Notes: generated by a model not told the origin, from the letters alone. A stretch of DNA of 64,000 bases from Azospirillum sp. 47_25 (GCA_001917125.1 MNTU01000039.1:1-64000), one strand, 5' to 3'. Counted from the stretch's first letter, positions 14,806 through 22,679 are shown. Numbers and translations are program-made.

Positions 14806-15387
14806 TTACGGTTTGGGACGGATATATTCCAGCCGCAGACCGCCGCAGGCAGCGGAGCCTTCGGACGAACTGCCCCAATTTTCATAAGGGCTGGCCGAAG
14901 TGACCGTACCGACACCGCCGGAATAACCGGTTTTGCCGTTGTTGCCGTTTGCAGCTGTGAGGGTTTGCAACACCTGAAGCGCCGGATTGATTTCATAAGT
15001 GCCGCCCGTGCCGCCGCTGGTACCGCCTTTGGTACCGCCGTTTACGGTTACCATGAGGACACCGCCGAGCTTCATCCAAGCGGCGGTGCCGTCAACGCCT
15101 TTGGAGGTTATGGCTCCTCCGGCATAAAGCTCCACCTGCTGTTTGCGAGGATTATAAAATATGAGTTCGACCGCAGCGCCGGAACCGCCGCAGGATCCCC
15201 AACCGTAGGAATTGAACCACCAGCTGATGCCGGAAGCCCCGGTTCCGACAAGGCAGACCTTAAACACGCCCTTGGGCAGTTCGGCAGCAAAAGTATGCTC
15301 GCCGCCGGAATAGACCAGTACAGTCTGAGGTTTATAGGGATTTTTAACCCCGCCGCCGAGCGGCGTGAGTGAAGTACGAAGTACCAT
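14806..15387 (-). CDS. Glycine-rich fibre/adhesin-like protein
   Basis: 193 aa from ATG 15387 (TTAAGGAGAATAATC). After a short N-terminus it has beta-rich sequence with Gly-rich turns (LVGTGASGISWW, GGSGAAVELIFY, GGTKGGTSGGTGGT, GKTGYSGGVGT). The composition and pattern are like the Gly-rich tip of the tail protein at 52605-53366, although the two are not close. A role as an alternative receptor-binding tip or surface protein is an inference. It is the last gene of the B5 operon. Confidence 0.6.
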   Translation of the reverse strand: MVLRTSLTPLGGGVKNPYKPQTVLVYSGGEHTFAAELPKGVFKVCLVGTGASGISWWFNSYGWGSCGGSGAAVELIFYNPRKQQVELYAGGAITSKGVDGTAAWMKLGGVLMVTVNGGTKGGTSGGTGGTYEINPALQVLQTLTAANGNNGKTGYSGGVGTVTSASPYENWGSSSEGSAACGGLRLEYIRPKP

Positions 15388-15538
15388 GATTATTCTCCTT
15401 AATTTAGGTTGCACAAAAACACCACAGTTCTGCGGGGCAGAAACCATGGGATAAACGCGGCAAAAACCGGTTTATGGGAAAACGGGCCAAAGCCCGAAAC
15501 TCACAAAAAAAGCCCCGGACTCAGCCGGGGCAAGAAAA

Positions 15539-15841
15539 TCAGAAGCAGACTTTAGCTTCGACCACCTCTAGCGCGGCATTGCGCGCCGTGAAACTTTGCA
15601 GCGGTATGGAAGCGGACACCGTCCCTGCCTCGTCAAGCAGCTCTGCTGTATAACGCGGAGAGCCAAGCGGTGCTGATGGATAGTGATAGAGATTGGCAAA
15701 ATGATAGGTCGTGCGCAAAGACTGCCAGACCATTTGAAAAACAACCGGCTCGGTATCGGTTTTCGGCTCGGCGACGCGATGAAGCCGGAGTTTGTCGCCG
15801 GACGTGAGATGGATAATCATTTCATTATTTGGTTTAGACAT
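15539..15841 (-). CDS. Hypothetical accessory protein
   Basis: 100 aa, TTTAGGAGAAACGCT before ATG. Beta-rich pattern with LTSGDKLRLHR and RYTAELLDEAGTVSA. It shares an overall layout (AELxDExGxxxxAS) with its upstream neighbour 15889-16188, hinting at a tandem duplication. Function unknown. Confidence 0.6.
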   Translation of the reverse strand: MSKPNNEMIIHLTSGDKLRLHRVAEPKTDTEPVVFQMVWQSLRTTYHFANLYHYPSAPLGSPRYTAELLDEAGTVSASIPLQSFTARNAALEVVEAKVCF

Positions 15842-15888
15842 AGCGTTTCTCCTAAAAAGGCTCCGGTATGCACCGGAGCCGTTGAGGG

Positions 15889-16188
15889 TTAATCAAAAAG
15901 TTTGAAAGACAGCATAGCAACGGCAGCTTCCGTGAGATCAGCAGCTTCGAGTACGGACGCGTTGCCGAGATTGCCGTCTTCATCGCTGAGTTCGGCGAAA
16001 AAGCAGCTGGTGCCGCCGCCGAATACCGGCTTGGGCGCGACGGTCAGGCAGCCGATGCGTTTTTCGGAAGTATTAACGGTAACCGCAACGTCATAGCGGG
16101 CGGTGGTGCAGCCAAGTTCTTCGGCAGTGCCTGCCGGAACCAGCCGGATGGCAACGGGGGTTTGGATTTCAATATCGTTTGAGGTCAT
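15889..16188 (-). CDS. Hypothetical accessory protein
   Basis: 99 aa, AAGGAAAATAAA before ATG 16188. Contains FFAELSDEDGNLGNASVLEA, comparable with YTAELLDEAGTVSASIPLQS in the next gene. Probably a small beta domain. Member of the B5 operon. Confidence 0.6.
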   Translation of the reverse strand: MTSNDIEIQTPVAIRLVPAGTAEELGCTTARYDVAVTVNTSEKRIGCLTVAPKPVFGGGTSCFFAELSDEDGNLGNASVLEAADLTEAAVAMLSFKLFD

Positions 16189-16212
16189 TTTATTTTCCTT
16201 TACAAAAGCGGG

Positions 16213-16428
16213 TTAGATTTTAGCGGAGTTAACCAAGTCGGACAGAGCCTGCAACGGCTCTTCAATTTCCATCAGGCATCCGCCGATATAGTTAGCCTGG
16301 CGTTCGGCATCTTCCGGAAAAGCATTTTGAACGGCTGATTCGACACGGCGATTAATTTTCCTGAGTAAAACTCGGGCTGTTGCCAGCTTTGCCTGAATGA
16401 CGGCTAAACGTTGTTCTGAAGTAAGCAT
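16213..16428 (-). CDS. Small helical protein, paralogue of the next gene
   Basis: 71 aa from ATG 16428 (GCCGGGAGAATAAA). Starts MLTSEQRLAVIQAKLA; 16478-16711 starts MLTEKDKLTVMQSNLA; both then have V-x2-A, PEDxE/Y and a Y-x2-G segment. A likely helical hairpin. The pair represents a recent duplication. Confidence 0.6.
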   Translation of the reverse strand: MLTSEQRLAVIQAKLATARVLLRKINRRVESAVQNAFPEDAERQANYIGGCLMEIEEPLQALSDLVNSAKI

Positions 16429-16477
16429 TTTATTCTCCCGGCAGGTTCCGGGGCCGAAGCCCCGGAAAATTTGACAA

Positions 16478-16711
16478 TTATTTGAGTTTAACAATGGCGT
16501 CGGTTGCCTGAGCCAAGCTGTTGAGGTTGGCGGCTAAATCAGACAGGTTGCCCAACCCGCCTACAAGATGAACATAGCGTTGTCCGTCATCATAGTCTTC
16601 TGGAGCAGGTTCTGCCGCATGGCGAACCTGTTCAATGACCTTTTGAGCAAGCATCTCAATGGCAGCAAGGTTGGATTGCATAACGGTTAATTTATCTTTT
16701 TCAGTTAACAT
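16478..16711 (-). CDS. Small helical protein, first gene of the B5 operon
   Basis: 77 aa, GAAAGGAAAATCAAA before ATG. Helical, acidic; paralogue of 16213-16428. No motif known. The five genes 16711 down to 14806 run in the same direction with short gaps and can be one transcript. Confidence 0.6.
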   Translation of the reverse strand: MLTEKDKLTVMQSNLAAIEMLAQKVIEQVRHAAEPAPEDYDDGQRYVHLVGGLGNLSDLAANLNSLAQATDAIVKLK

Positions 16712-16757
16712 TTTGATTTTCCTTTCTTAAATTCCGGTGCGACACCGCGTCGCCCCC

Positions 16758-16797
16758 TGTGCTTGTTGTTTTTGCTTAATGTTTCGGTATTGTCCAG
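16758..16797 (-). promoter_or_regulatory. B-type upstream element B5
   Basis: Minus strand CTGGACAATACCGAAACATT then AAGCAAAAACAACAAGC. Leader hairpin GCGAC-GCGGT-GTCGC. Confidence 0.75.
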
Positions 16798-16869
16798 TCT
16801 TTATTTGCAATTAACGCATTGTTTTTGCTTTATTTTTAAAATACAGGACGGCAGAATCGCCCTTAAAGA

Positions 16870-17220
16870 TTAAATTTTATCCAGCAAACCGATATAACGC
16901 GCATAATCGTAACCTTCCGGATCAATCAGCAGGGTCGGCTTGCCATGACAACAAAGAGCGATGACAGACAGCACAGGCTTCCCCTGATATTGGGTATAGC
17001 CACCCTTGCCGCAAAATTCCGGACGGCTTTTCAGACAGGAATTGCCGAAGTCGCTGTATTCAGCAGCGGTCAGCTTCCAGACTTCGGTTATGAGAACGGC
17101 TGTGCGATTTAGAATGTGGCGGCTAAATTCTTCAATTTCCCGCAAAGAGCTTGGTTTGCGGACAAGACGGGTGTGGATCAGCGTATTAATCAGCGGATGC
17201 CGAGAAGTTTTGATTTCCAT
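16870..17220 (-). CDS. Hypothetical accessory protein
   Basis: 116 aa, AAAGGAATAAAATT before ATG. Contains LSVIALCCHGKPTLLIDPEGYDYARYIG near the C-terminus, a likely strand-turn-strand core. Unknown family. Second gene behind B6. Confidence 0.6.
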   Translation of the reverse strand: MEIKTSRHPLINTLIHTRLVRKPSSLREIEEFSRHILNRTAVLITEVWKLTAAEYSDFGNSCLKSRPEFCGKGGYTQYQGKPVLSVIALCCHGKPTLLIDPEGYDYARYIGLLDKI

Positions 17221-17284
17221 AATTTTATTCCTTTACAAAAAGCGGTGGAGCAGCTCCGGCGGTAAAACACCGGAGCCACAGCGG

Positions 17285-17503
17285 TTATTTTTCCAGATTC
17301 AAAATGCTGAGGTCATAGCCTATTTTTTCCAGAACCATTATTTTTTCTGCCTCGGACGGCTCATTTTCATACCAGCACCAAGCCGTACTTTCACTTAGAT
17401 ATGACGCATCAATCAAATTCAGCTCCAACAAGGCATTAAGAATGTCAGTCAAGTGGTTTAATTCATACTTAATCAGGTTTTCGATAATAGATTTTTTAGC
17501 CAT
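17285..17503 (-). CDS. Small accessory protein, paralogue of 13341-13550
   Basis: 72 aa from ATG 17503 (GAAAGGAAAATAAA). Shares LTDIL, W-x2-E, SEAEK and GYDLSILN with the 69-aa protein. First gene behind B6. Confidence 0.65.
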   Translation of the reverse strand: MAKKSIIENLIKYELNHLTDILNALLELNLIDASYLSESTAWCWYENEPSEAEKIMVLEKIGYDLSILNLEK

Positions 17504-17550
17504 TTTATTTTCCTTTCTTAAATTCGGGAGCAACACCGCGTCGCCCGCCT

Positions 17551-17589
17551 GATGTGTTTGTTTTTGCTTAATGTTTCGGATTAGTCCAG
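17551..17589 (-). promoter_or_regulatory. B-type upstream element B6
   Basis: Minus strand CTGGACTAATCCGAAACATT then AAGCAAAAACAAACACATC. Leader hairpin GCGAC-GCGGT-GTTGC (one G-U). Confidence 0.75.
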
Positions 17590-17630
17590 TCTTTACTTGC
17601 AGTTAATTCATTGTTTTTACTTATTTTATT

Positions 17631-17729
17631 TGCAATTTTTTTTTATAAAACTGACTTTGGACGACATGGCGAGCGTTTTTTGCCGTGCAGGGAGGGAAAT
17701 TTTATTTCGGCGTTCTTTTGTACGCCGGA
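17631..17729. repeat. Repeat block with palindrome C3
   Basis: GCGTTCTTTTGTACGC at 17710-17725 inside a block that resembles 18641-18731. Both lie about 50-130 bp upstream of a B element (B6 and B7). Confidence 0.5.
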
Positions 17730-17798
17730 AATCATATATTCCCCCGGTTGGGCCGCCGGGACGGTTTTGCCGTCCCGAGAAATCTGCATTCCGGCGCA

Positions 17799-18149
17799 TT
17801 ATAAAAAAAGAATGGCCTCGGTTTTGGTGCGGAGCGTCTCCAGATCGGCGGAAAACTCATCTAAAACAAGTTGGAGAGCGGCACCGGTCAGATTTTTATA
17901 ATCCTGCCCACTGAAGCGAGGGGTGTAAAACAGCTCATGCGGCGTTTGCATTAAGGCATACGGAATGGCGTACAGGTCTTTCCAGGTCGTACCGTCAAAA
18001 ACACAGGCTTTGGCATAACTTTGCGGCGCAAAACTGTCGGATTTGATTTCGAGCTTTATGGTACGCCCGTTCAGTTGATAGATTATCCGACAGGTAACGC
18101 TTTGGCTGCCGGGATAAACGATGCTTTCAATGATATTTTCGTTTAGCAT
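17799..18149 (-). CDS. Hypothetical accessory protein
   Basis: 116 aa from ATG 18149 (TTTAAGGAATAAAGCC). Beta-rich N-terminal half (CRIIYQLNGRTIKLEIKSD), helical C-terminus. No family recognised. Second gene behind B7. Confidence 0.6.
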   Translation of the reverse strand: MLNENIIESIVYPGSQSVTCRIIYQLNGRTIKLEIKSDSFAPQSYAKACVFDGTTWKDLYAIPYALMQTPHELFYTPRFSGQDYKNLTGAALQLVLDEFSADLETLRTKTEAILFL

Positions 18150-18196
18150 GGCTTTATTCCTTAAAAAAAGGCTCTCCGGAGAGAGCCGGGTTAATC

Positions 18197-18511
18197 TTAA
18201 TTTTGAGCAAAGAAGTTGTTGACAATGCGGCGACAGATTTTTAAGGCCGCAGGGTTCCAAGCTTCGGAAAAACTTTCCGGATGTTCGGCATAGTCATTGA
18301 GAAAATCTTCAAGACGGGCAGCAATCAGACAGCGGGCGTCACTGTTTGAGCCGTCAGTCTTAATTTGCTCGCAAATGTTATCGCTGAGTTCGTCGTCGCC
18401 TAAAAGATTATAAATGGCGTCTTCCGCCTGATTTGCCTTCAGAGGTTTGGCCATAAGAGCGGCCAACTGTTCAGCTGATTTTTTAGTTTGAGGTAAAGCC
18501 CAAGTTCCCAT
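18197..18511 (-). CDS. Hypothetical accessory protein
   Basis: 104 aa from ATG 18511 (GAAAGGAAAATAAA). Mainly helical and acidic (AEDAIYNLLGDDELSDNI, ALKICRRIVNNFFAQN). No known motif. First gene behind B7. Confidence 0.6.
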   Translation of the reverse strand: MGTWALPQTKKSAEQLAALMAKPLKANQAEDAIYNLLGDDELSDNICEQIKTDGSNSDARCLIAARLEDFLNDYAEHPESFSEAWNPAALKICRRIVNNFFAQN

Positions 18512-18558
18512 TTTATTTTCCTTTCTAAAACTCGGGAGCGACACCGCGTCGCCCGCCT

Positions 18559-18597
18559 GATGTGTTTGTTTTTGCTTAATGTTTCGGATTAGTCCAG
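18559..18597 (-). promoter_or_regulatory. B-type upstream element B7
   Basis: Same core as B6. Leader hairpin GGGCGAC-GCGGT-GTCGCTC. Confidence 0.75.
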
Positions 18598-18640
18598 TCT
18601 TTATTTGCAATTAGCGCATTGTTTTTACTTGTTTTATTTT

Positions 18641-18731
18641 GCAAAATATTTATGAAAACGATTTTGCAGACAACAGACGGCTTTTCGGGGCGGCGGAAAA
18701 GAAAATTTTGTTTCGGCGTATTATTGTACGC
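18641..18731. repeat. Repeat block with palindrome C4
   Basis: GCGTATTATTGTACGC at 18716-18731, identical to C1. The block resembles 17631-17729. Confidence 0.55.
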
Positions 18732-18768
18732 TTGTTTGTCCGTACGCCCCGTTTACGCAGCAAAGCGG

Positions 18769-19173
18769 CTATCTGGTTTCGGCCAAGGCGGCATTGGTTT
18801 GCTTGAGCAAAGCCGGAGAACGGTAGGTTTCAAGCAGTTTGAAAACAATCTGCCGCCCTTCAACGCTGCAGGAACGCAGCAGACGCAGAAAATCAAGCTC
18901 TTCATCGGTCAACGGCGTGGCGCCAGAATTATCGTAATTGCCAAAGAACCACGCTACCGGGCAGGAATATTCAACGGCAAGCTGGTGGAGCCGACCGGCA
19001 GATATTCGGTTTTGCGCTTTCTCATACTTTTGAAGTTGCTGAAACGTGAGTCCGAGGGCAGCGGCAACATCCATTTGCGAGCGTCCAAGCAGATTACGCA
19101 TTTGCCGAATTCTGGCACTGACAGCAAAATCGGCATCAAAACGGCGGCGGGCAGATTGATTGGTATTGTTCAT
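18769..19173 (-). CDS. XRE-family transcriptional regulator next to the recombinase
   Basis: 134 aa. HTH residues about 22-78: IRQMRNLLGRSQMDVAAALG, then GLTFQQLQKYEKAQNRISAG and RLHQLAVEY. This is the alphaproteobacterial XRE subtype in which the recognition helix is FQQ(L/I)QKYE. The C-terminal part (LTDEELDFLRLLRS) probably dimerises. The start overlaps the recombinase stop (ATGA), so the two are translated together. It likely controls the integration cassette. Related to 24733-25221. Confidence 0.85.
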   Translation of the reverse strand: MNNTNQSARRRFDADFAVSARIRQMRNLLGRSQMDVAAALGLTFQQLQKYEKAQNRISAGRLHQLAVEYSCPVAWFFGNYDNSGATPLTDEELDFLRLLRSCSVEGRQIVFKLLETYRSPALLKQTNAALAETR

Positions 19174-20915
19174 TGTTGTTTCCTTTCTTCAAAGCCATAG
19201 AGCTTGCGCTGGTCAGACCAGAGAAGCGGTATGGGATGTTTTTTCATAAAAGCATAAGTTAAGAATTCCGGAGATTTTCCCGATAAGACGGACTCAACGA
19301 TTGCCGGATCAATCATCGAAAGGCGCATGGCAAAGCGAATATCACGTTCATTTGTTTTGGCAGATGCCGTGAGTTCCTGAAGCGACAAACCGGACTCTAT
19401 CATTTTTCGCCAAGCGAAACCTTTGGCTATTTGCCGAGCCAGCCGGAGTGATCCGTTGAAGCGGCTTTCTTCCTTGGCGGTGGCCGGAACGATGATTTTT
19501 GCACCGTTGGCCAAGCGTGTCGCCCGGTAGGCAACAGAGATTTGAAACGTTTCGTTTTCTTTATATTCTACTTCGGCGAGCCGGTTATTTTGCGAGAGTT
19601 CGGCAAAGACGCCAGCCAGCCCGGCTTTCTTGACATCAAGGACGATTTTGTCCTTGTAAATGGTAACTTTGGCCAGCAGTTCACGAAGAATGCGGCGTTT
19701 TTCGGTTTCAAACAGACTGTTCCAGACATCGTCAAGGCTGTTAAAAAGTGCAAAAGCGGTGGAAACGTCAAATTCGTGATGATGAGAAATGTATTGTACG
19801 AAAAAGTCCCTGCTTTTGAGGATGGCAAGCACCTGTTCCATAACCACGCGGTCAATTTCGCTGGTGCGAATCTGATTAATGGGGCATTTGTCTTCCAATT
19901 TGCTGGCGCGGCGGTAGCAGCGATAGTAATGATAGCGGATGTCTCCCTTGCAACAGTAACTCGGCGTCATGGCTGAACCGCAACAACCGCAGAAAATAAG
20001 ACCGGTTAAGGCCGCGGTTTCTCGTTCACCGCCGGAAGACGGCATTTTAGGGCGTCTGGTTTCACGTTTCTCCTTGTGGGCGGCAAAAACAGCCTGAACC
20101 ATGTCAAACTGTACCGCGTCGATAATGGCGGCATGCTGACCGGGATATTGTTTGCCGCGGTGGGCAACCATGCCTTTATACAACGGATTTTGTAAAATGC
20201 GCTGGACAGTTTTGACCGAAAACTTGCGGCCGCCGAAAGTTCGCCCTTGTCGGGTGGTATAGCGTTTGGTGCGGATGCCGCCGGAGTTGAGGGCATCTGT
20301 CGTATCTGCCAGAGAATGGGTATTGCAAAAAGTTTGGTAAATGAAACGAACATTTTGCGCTTCCGTTTCGTTAATGACCAGACAGCGGTCGCCGATATCA
20401 TAACCATACGGCGGACACCCTCCCATCCACATGCCTTTGGCCTTGGACGTGGCGATCTTGTCACGGATGCGGTCTCCGGCATTTTCGCGTTCAAACTGAG
20501 CAAAGACCAGAAACATATTGACCATTAAGCGCCCGATGGCGGTGGTGGTATTGTAATATTGGTTTTCCTTGACCGAAACGAATTCAACGTTATATTTTTC
20601 GAAAATGTCAAGCAATTTGAAAAAATCGCGAATTTCACGGGTTAGACGGTCAATTTTATAAATGATGACCCGGTTAACCAGACCGCACTGAATATCGGCA
20701 AGCAACCGCTGGAGTGCCGGGCGGTTTAGCGAGCCTCCGGAATAGCCGCCGTCGTCATAACGAGCGGGCAGCAGTTGCAAAGCAGGATCATTAATGGATT
20801 TGAGATAATTGGTACAGAATTCGTACTGGTTATCCAAAGAATTGAAATCCTGTTCCAAGCCTTCTTCAGTAGATTTACGGGTATAAATGGCACAATTGAT
20901 TATTTTTTCGGGCAT
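19170..20915 (-). CDS. Large serine recombinase (phage integrase type)
   Basis: 581 aa. Resolvase catalytic domain residues 8-155 with the nucleophile Ser15 in YTRKST, the Arg cluster DRLTR and FAQFERE. The recombinase domain follows at about 165-290, then a zinc ribbon (CGCCGS ... CYRRAS ... CPI) at about 305-365 and a coiled-coil or helical C-terminus. It would carry out site-specific integration between attP and attB, with a directionality factor for excision. Last but one gene of a five-gene minus-strand cassette. Oddly, it lies in the middle of the accessory region, not at an element end. Confidence 0.92.
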   Translation of the reverse strand: MPEKIINCAIYTRKSTEEGLEQDFNSLDNQYEFCTNYLKSINDPALQLLPARYDDGGYSGGSLNRPALQRLLADIQCGLVNRVIIYKIDRLTREIRDFFKLLDIFEKYNVEFVSVKENQYYNTTTAIGRLMVNMFLVFAQFERENAGDRIRDKIATSKAKGMWMGGCPPYGYDIGDRCLVINETEAQNVRFIYQTFCNTHSLADTTDALNSGGIRTKRYTTRQGRTFGGRKFSVKTVQRILQNPLYKGMVAHRGKQYPGQHAAIIDAVQFDMVQAVFAAHKEKRETRRPKMPSSGGERETAALTGLIFCGCCGSAMTPSYCCKGDIRYHYYRCYRRASKLEDKCPINQIRTSEIDRVVMEQVLAILKSRDFFVQYISHHHEFDVSTAFALFNSLDDVWNSLFETEKRRILRELLAKVTIYKDKIVLDVKKAGLAGVFAELSQNNRLAEVEYKENETFQISVAYRATRLANGAKIIVPATAKEESRFNGSLRLARQIAKGFAWRKMIESGLSLQELTASAKTNERDIRFAMRLSMIDPAIVESVLSGKSPEFLTYAFMKKHPIPLLWSDQRKLYGFEERKQQ

Positions 20916-21241
20916 GGCACGGTCTCCCTGACGACTTGGATGCGGGTTTGATGAGCGGCAAAAAAGTCTATAATCTGCGTCAAGCGGGTAGAATTTTCGC
21001 CAAAAAAGATTGTATCTTCAATTATGACGCCATCTATTTGCCCGAAGCGGATATCTTCAAACAGATTTTGCAGACCGTTGGTCTCTCCGTTTGCGGACAA
21101 AACAAGCGTATCGGAATAATGCGGCAGGGATTTTCCCAGACGATAGCGGGCAGCGAAATCCAGACAGCGCTGATATTGCTCCCGATCGGCTTTGCAGCCG
21201 GTGTCGGCAGGATGGCTGCGGGTGTATATGGCATAGGTCAT
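20900..21241 (-). CDS. Degenerate resolvase-like protein lacking the catalytic serine
   Basis: 113 aa covering only a resolvase N-terminal domain: AIYTRSHPAD takes the place of YTRKST, so His stands where Ser should be; the DRLTR cluster reads DTIFFGEN; yet the fold landmarks (QYQRCLDFA, GLQNLFEDIRFGQIDGVII, LTQIIDFFAAHQTRIQVV) line up with the recombinase. It overlaps the recombinase start by 16 bases and the DUF2924 stop by 4. Catalytically dead by sequence; it may be a dimerisation partner, inhibitor or directionality helper. No decay signs such as frameshifts. Confidence 0.7.
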   Translation of the reverse strand: MTYAIYTRSHPADTGCKADREQYQRCLDFAARYRLGKSLPHYSDTLVLSANGETNGLQNLFEDIRFGQIDGVIIEDTIFFGENSTRLTQIIDFFAAHQTRIQVVRETVPCPKK

Positions 21242-21672
21242 TGCGCAGTCTCCGAGAGTTTGAAGAAGCGCTGGACGTTCCAGTTGGTGCCGCCGGTAAT
21301 AAAACGTGCAATTTTTGCCAGTGAACTGTAATGGATGCCGTTCAGAACGAAATCTTCATCGGTAACTTTGATTTTATAGGTTTCGCCGCGATATTCCTTG
21401 ACAATCAGCGTACCGGCCGGCAGAGTAATGCGATTTTTGCGTTGGGCATAAACCGGCGTTTTTCCCTGATTTAGATCATCTATCATGCGCTGGGCACTAG
21501 AACTAATCCCGCCGAAAGCCAGAACCTGAAGCTGATAGGTTATCTTGGGAATCAGCTGGCGGCGGCTTGCGGTCAGCGGCGCTTCGGCATTAAACAATTC
21601 TTTATATTTTTTGCGAAGTGCTTCGATGGGCATTTTGTTGACCTCTAACACCTCTTGTAATACGCTAGTCAT
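21238..21672 (-). CDS. DUF2924 family protein
   Basis: 144 aa from ATG 21672 (GGAG at proper spacing within the preceding gene). The C-terminal LPAGTLIVKEYRGETYKIKV, then FVLNGIHYSSLAKIARFITG and NWNVQRFFKL is the DUF2924 core. In alphaproteobacteria this family is typically encoded directly upstream of serine recombinases, as here. It is proposed to bind DNA or assist recombination; the mechanism is unknown. Stop/start overlap with the resolvase-like gene. Confidence 0.85.
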   Translation of the reverse strand: MTSVLQEVLEVNKMPIEALRKKYKELFNAEAPLTASRRQLIPKITYQLQVLAFGGISSSAQRMIDDLNQGKTPVYAQRKNRITLPAGTLIVKEYRGETYKIKVTDEDFVLNGIHYSSLAKIARFITGGTNWNVQRFFKLSETAQ

Positions 21673-21850
21673 TATTTGTATCTCCATGGTTGTTGGCGTC
21701 GGTGTCAGTTGTGCTTACATTTGAAATTAGTTCCAGTCTTTTGTTGCCTGTTGTCCCTTCTTTCTTGGACAGATGGCGATGAAAGGCAAGCGTGAGCAGA
21801 CTGGTGACAACGATAAGATTTTCCGGTTGGGGATTGGGCAAGGTGTCCAT
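21665..21850 (-). CDS. Small protein at head of integration cassette
   Basis: 61 aa from ATG 21850, chosen for TGGAGTTTGCTGTT. Short hydrophobic stretch ENLIVVTSLLTLAFHRHL, then a polar Asn/Asp/Thr-rich tail. Overlaps the DUF2924 start. Unknown; translational coupling supports it being real. Confidence 0.5.
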   Translation of the reverse strand: MDTLPNPQPENLIVVTSLLTLAFHRHLSKKEGTTGNKRLELISNVSTTDTDANNHGDTNND

Positions 21851-22003
21851 AACAGCAAACTCCATTTGTTAAACTCTGATTTAGCGAATCAACGGTTGCA
21901 TAAAAAAATGAAATTGCCGATGCGGGGAGAAACACGGGAGAGATGAAATGACGGGAAAACAGTTTGTTAAGTTATAAAAAAATGCATTTTATTTCACTTT
22001 AGG

Positions 22004-22032
22004 CTGGACTTGTGAAATTGTTTCCGGCTTTG
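22004..22032 (+). promoter_or_regulatory. A-type upstream element A3
   Basis: CTGGACTTGTGAAATTGTTT then CCGGCTTTG, nearly identical to A1 including the ATTTCAC/GTGAAAT arms. Leader hairpin GACGAC-AATGGT-GTCGTC. Confidence 0.75.
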
Positions 22033-22088
22033 TTTGGTTACAGACGACAATGGTGTCGTCCTGAACCAGACAAACGAAAGGAAAGAAA

Positions 22089-22298
22089 ATGAATGATAAG
22101 GTAAAATACCCGGAAATTACGGTAGAATTGATTGGACAGAACGGAAACATCTTTAATCTGATTGGAATCTGCACACATGCCATGCGCCGGGGCGGCGTGA
22201 ACCGGGACGAACGGGACAAATTCGTCGACGAAGTGACGCATGCCGGGAGCTATGTGGAAGCGCTGGCGGTTATCATGCGGTGGGTCAACGTGGAATAG
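22089..22298 (+). CDS. Small conserved phage protein
   Basis: 69 aa, GAAAGGAAAGAAA before ATG. VKYPEITVELIGQNGNIFNL then CTHAMRRGGV and a C-terminal helix YVEALAVIMRWVNVE. This layout occurs in many phage-encoded proteins of unknown function. Single gene behind A3, ended by an AAACAAC/GTTGTTT hairpin at about 22316-22351. Confidence 0.65.
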   Translation: MNDKVKYPEITVELIGQNGNIFNLIGICTHAMRRGGVNRDERDKFVDEVTHAGSYVEALAVIMRWVNVE

Positions 22299-22315
22299 GC
22301 AGCAGTCCGGTATAT

Positions 22316-22351
22316 AAACAACGGCTCTTATTCGGGAGTTGTTGTTTATTC
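22316..22351 (+). terminator. Probable terminator
   Basis: AAACAAC and GTTGTTT arms with an inner CTC/GAG pair, followed by ATTCTTT. Confidence 0.5.
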
Positions 22352-22401
22352 TTTGATAAAAACAAAGTAAAAATTCTTAAAAAACAGCTGAAAATTCAGG
22401 A

Positions 22402-22653
22402 TTAGTTGTTGTTGGCAGGAGTATCTAGAGGAGAATCCTCAGGAAACTCAAAATTTTCATTAAAATAAAGGGATAAGATAGCTAAAACGTTTTTATCCGG
22501 AGCAAGATTGCCAAGCTCTATTTCTTCAAGAACAGAAAGAGGAATGCCGGATTCCGAGCTTAGCTCCGGAAGCGTAACCCCAAAACGTTGGCGATAGGAC
22601 AGCAAAAGCAGGCCAAATCCTGCATTGGCAAACGAAAATACATTTTTGTTCAA
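22402..22653 (-). CDS. Small HTH (XRE-like) regulator with TTG start
   Basis: 83 aa. No in-frame ATG exists; TTG 22653 follows AAAAGGGGTTATGAA. LLLLSYRQRFGVTLPELSSE then SGIPLSVLEEIELGN is an XRE-type HTH; acidic tail. Its 400-base upstream region is gene-free and contains long complementary segments (see 22680-22850). Confidence 0.6.
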   Translation of the reverse strand: MNKNVFSFANAGFGLLLLSYRQRFGVTLPELSSESGIPLSVLEEIELGNLAPDKNVLAILSLYFNENFEFPEDSPLDTPANNN

Positions 22654-22679
22654 TTCATAACCCCTTTTCTGACAACACT

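Noticed and set aside
14758..15372. 204-codon + strand ORF opposite the Gly-rich gene
   Set aside because: Mirror of glycine/proline codons of the minus-strand gene, which has a ribosome site and a sensible beta/Gly-rich pattern.
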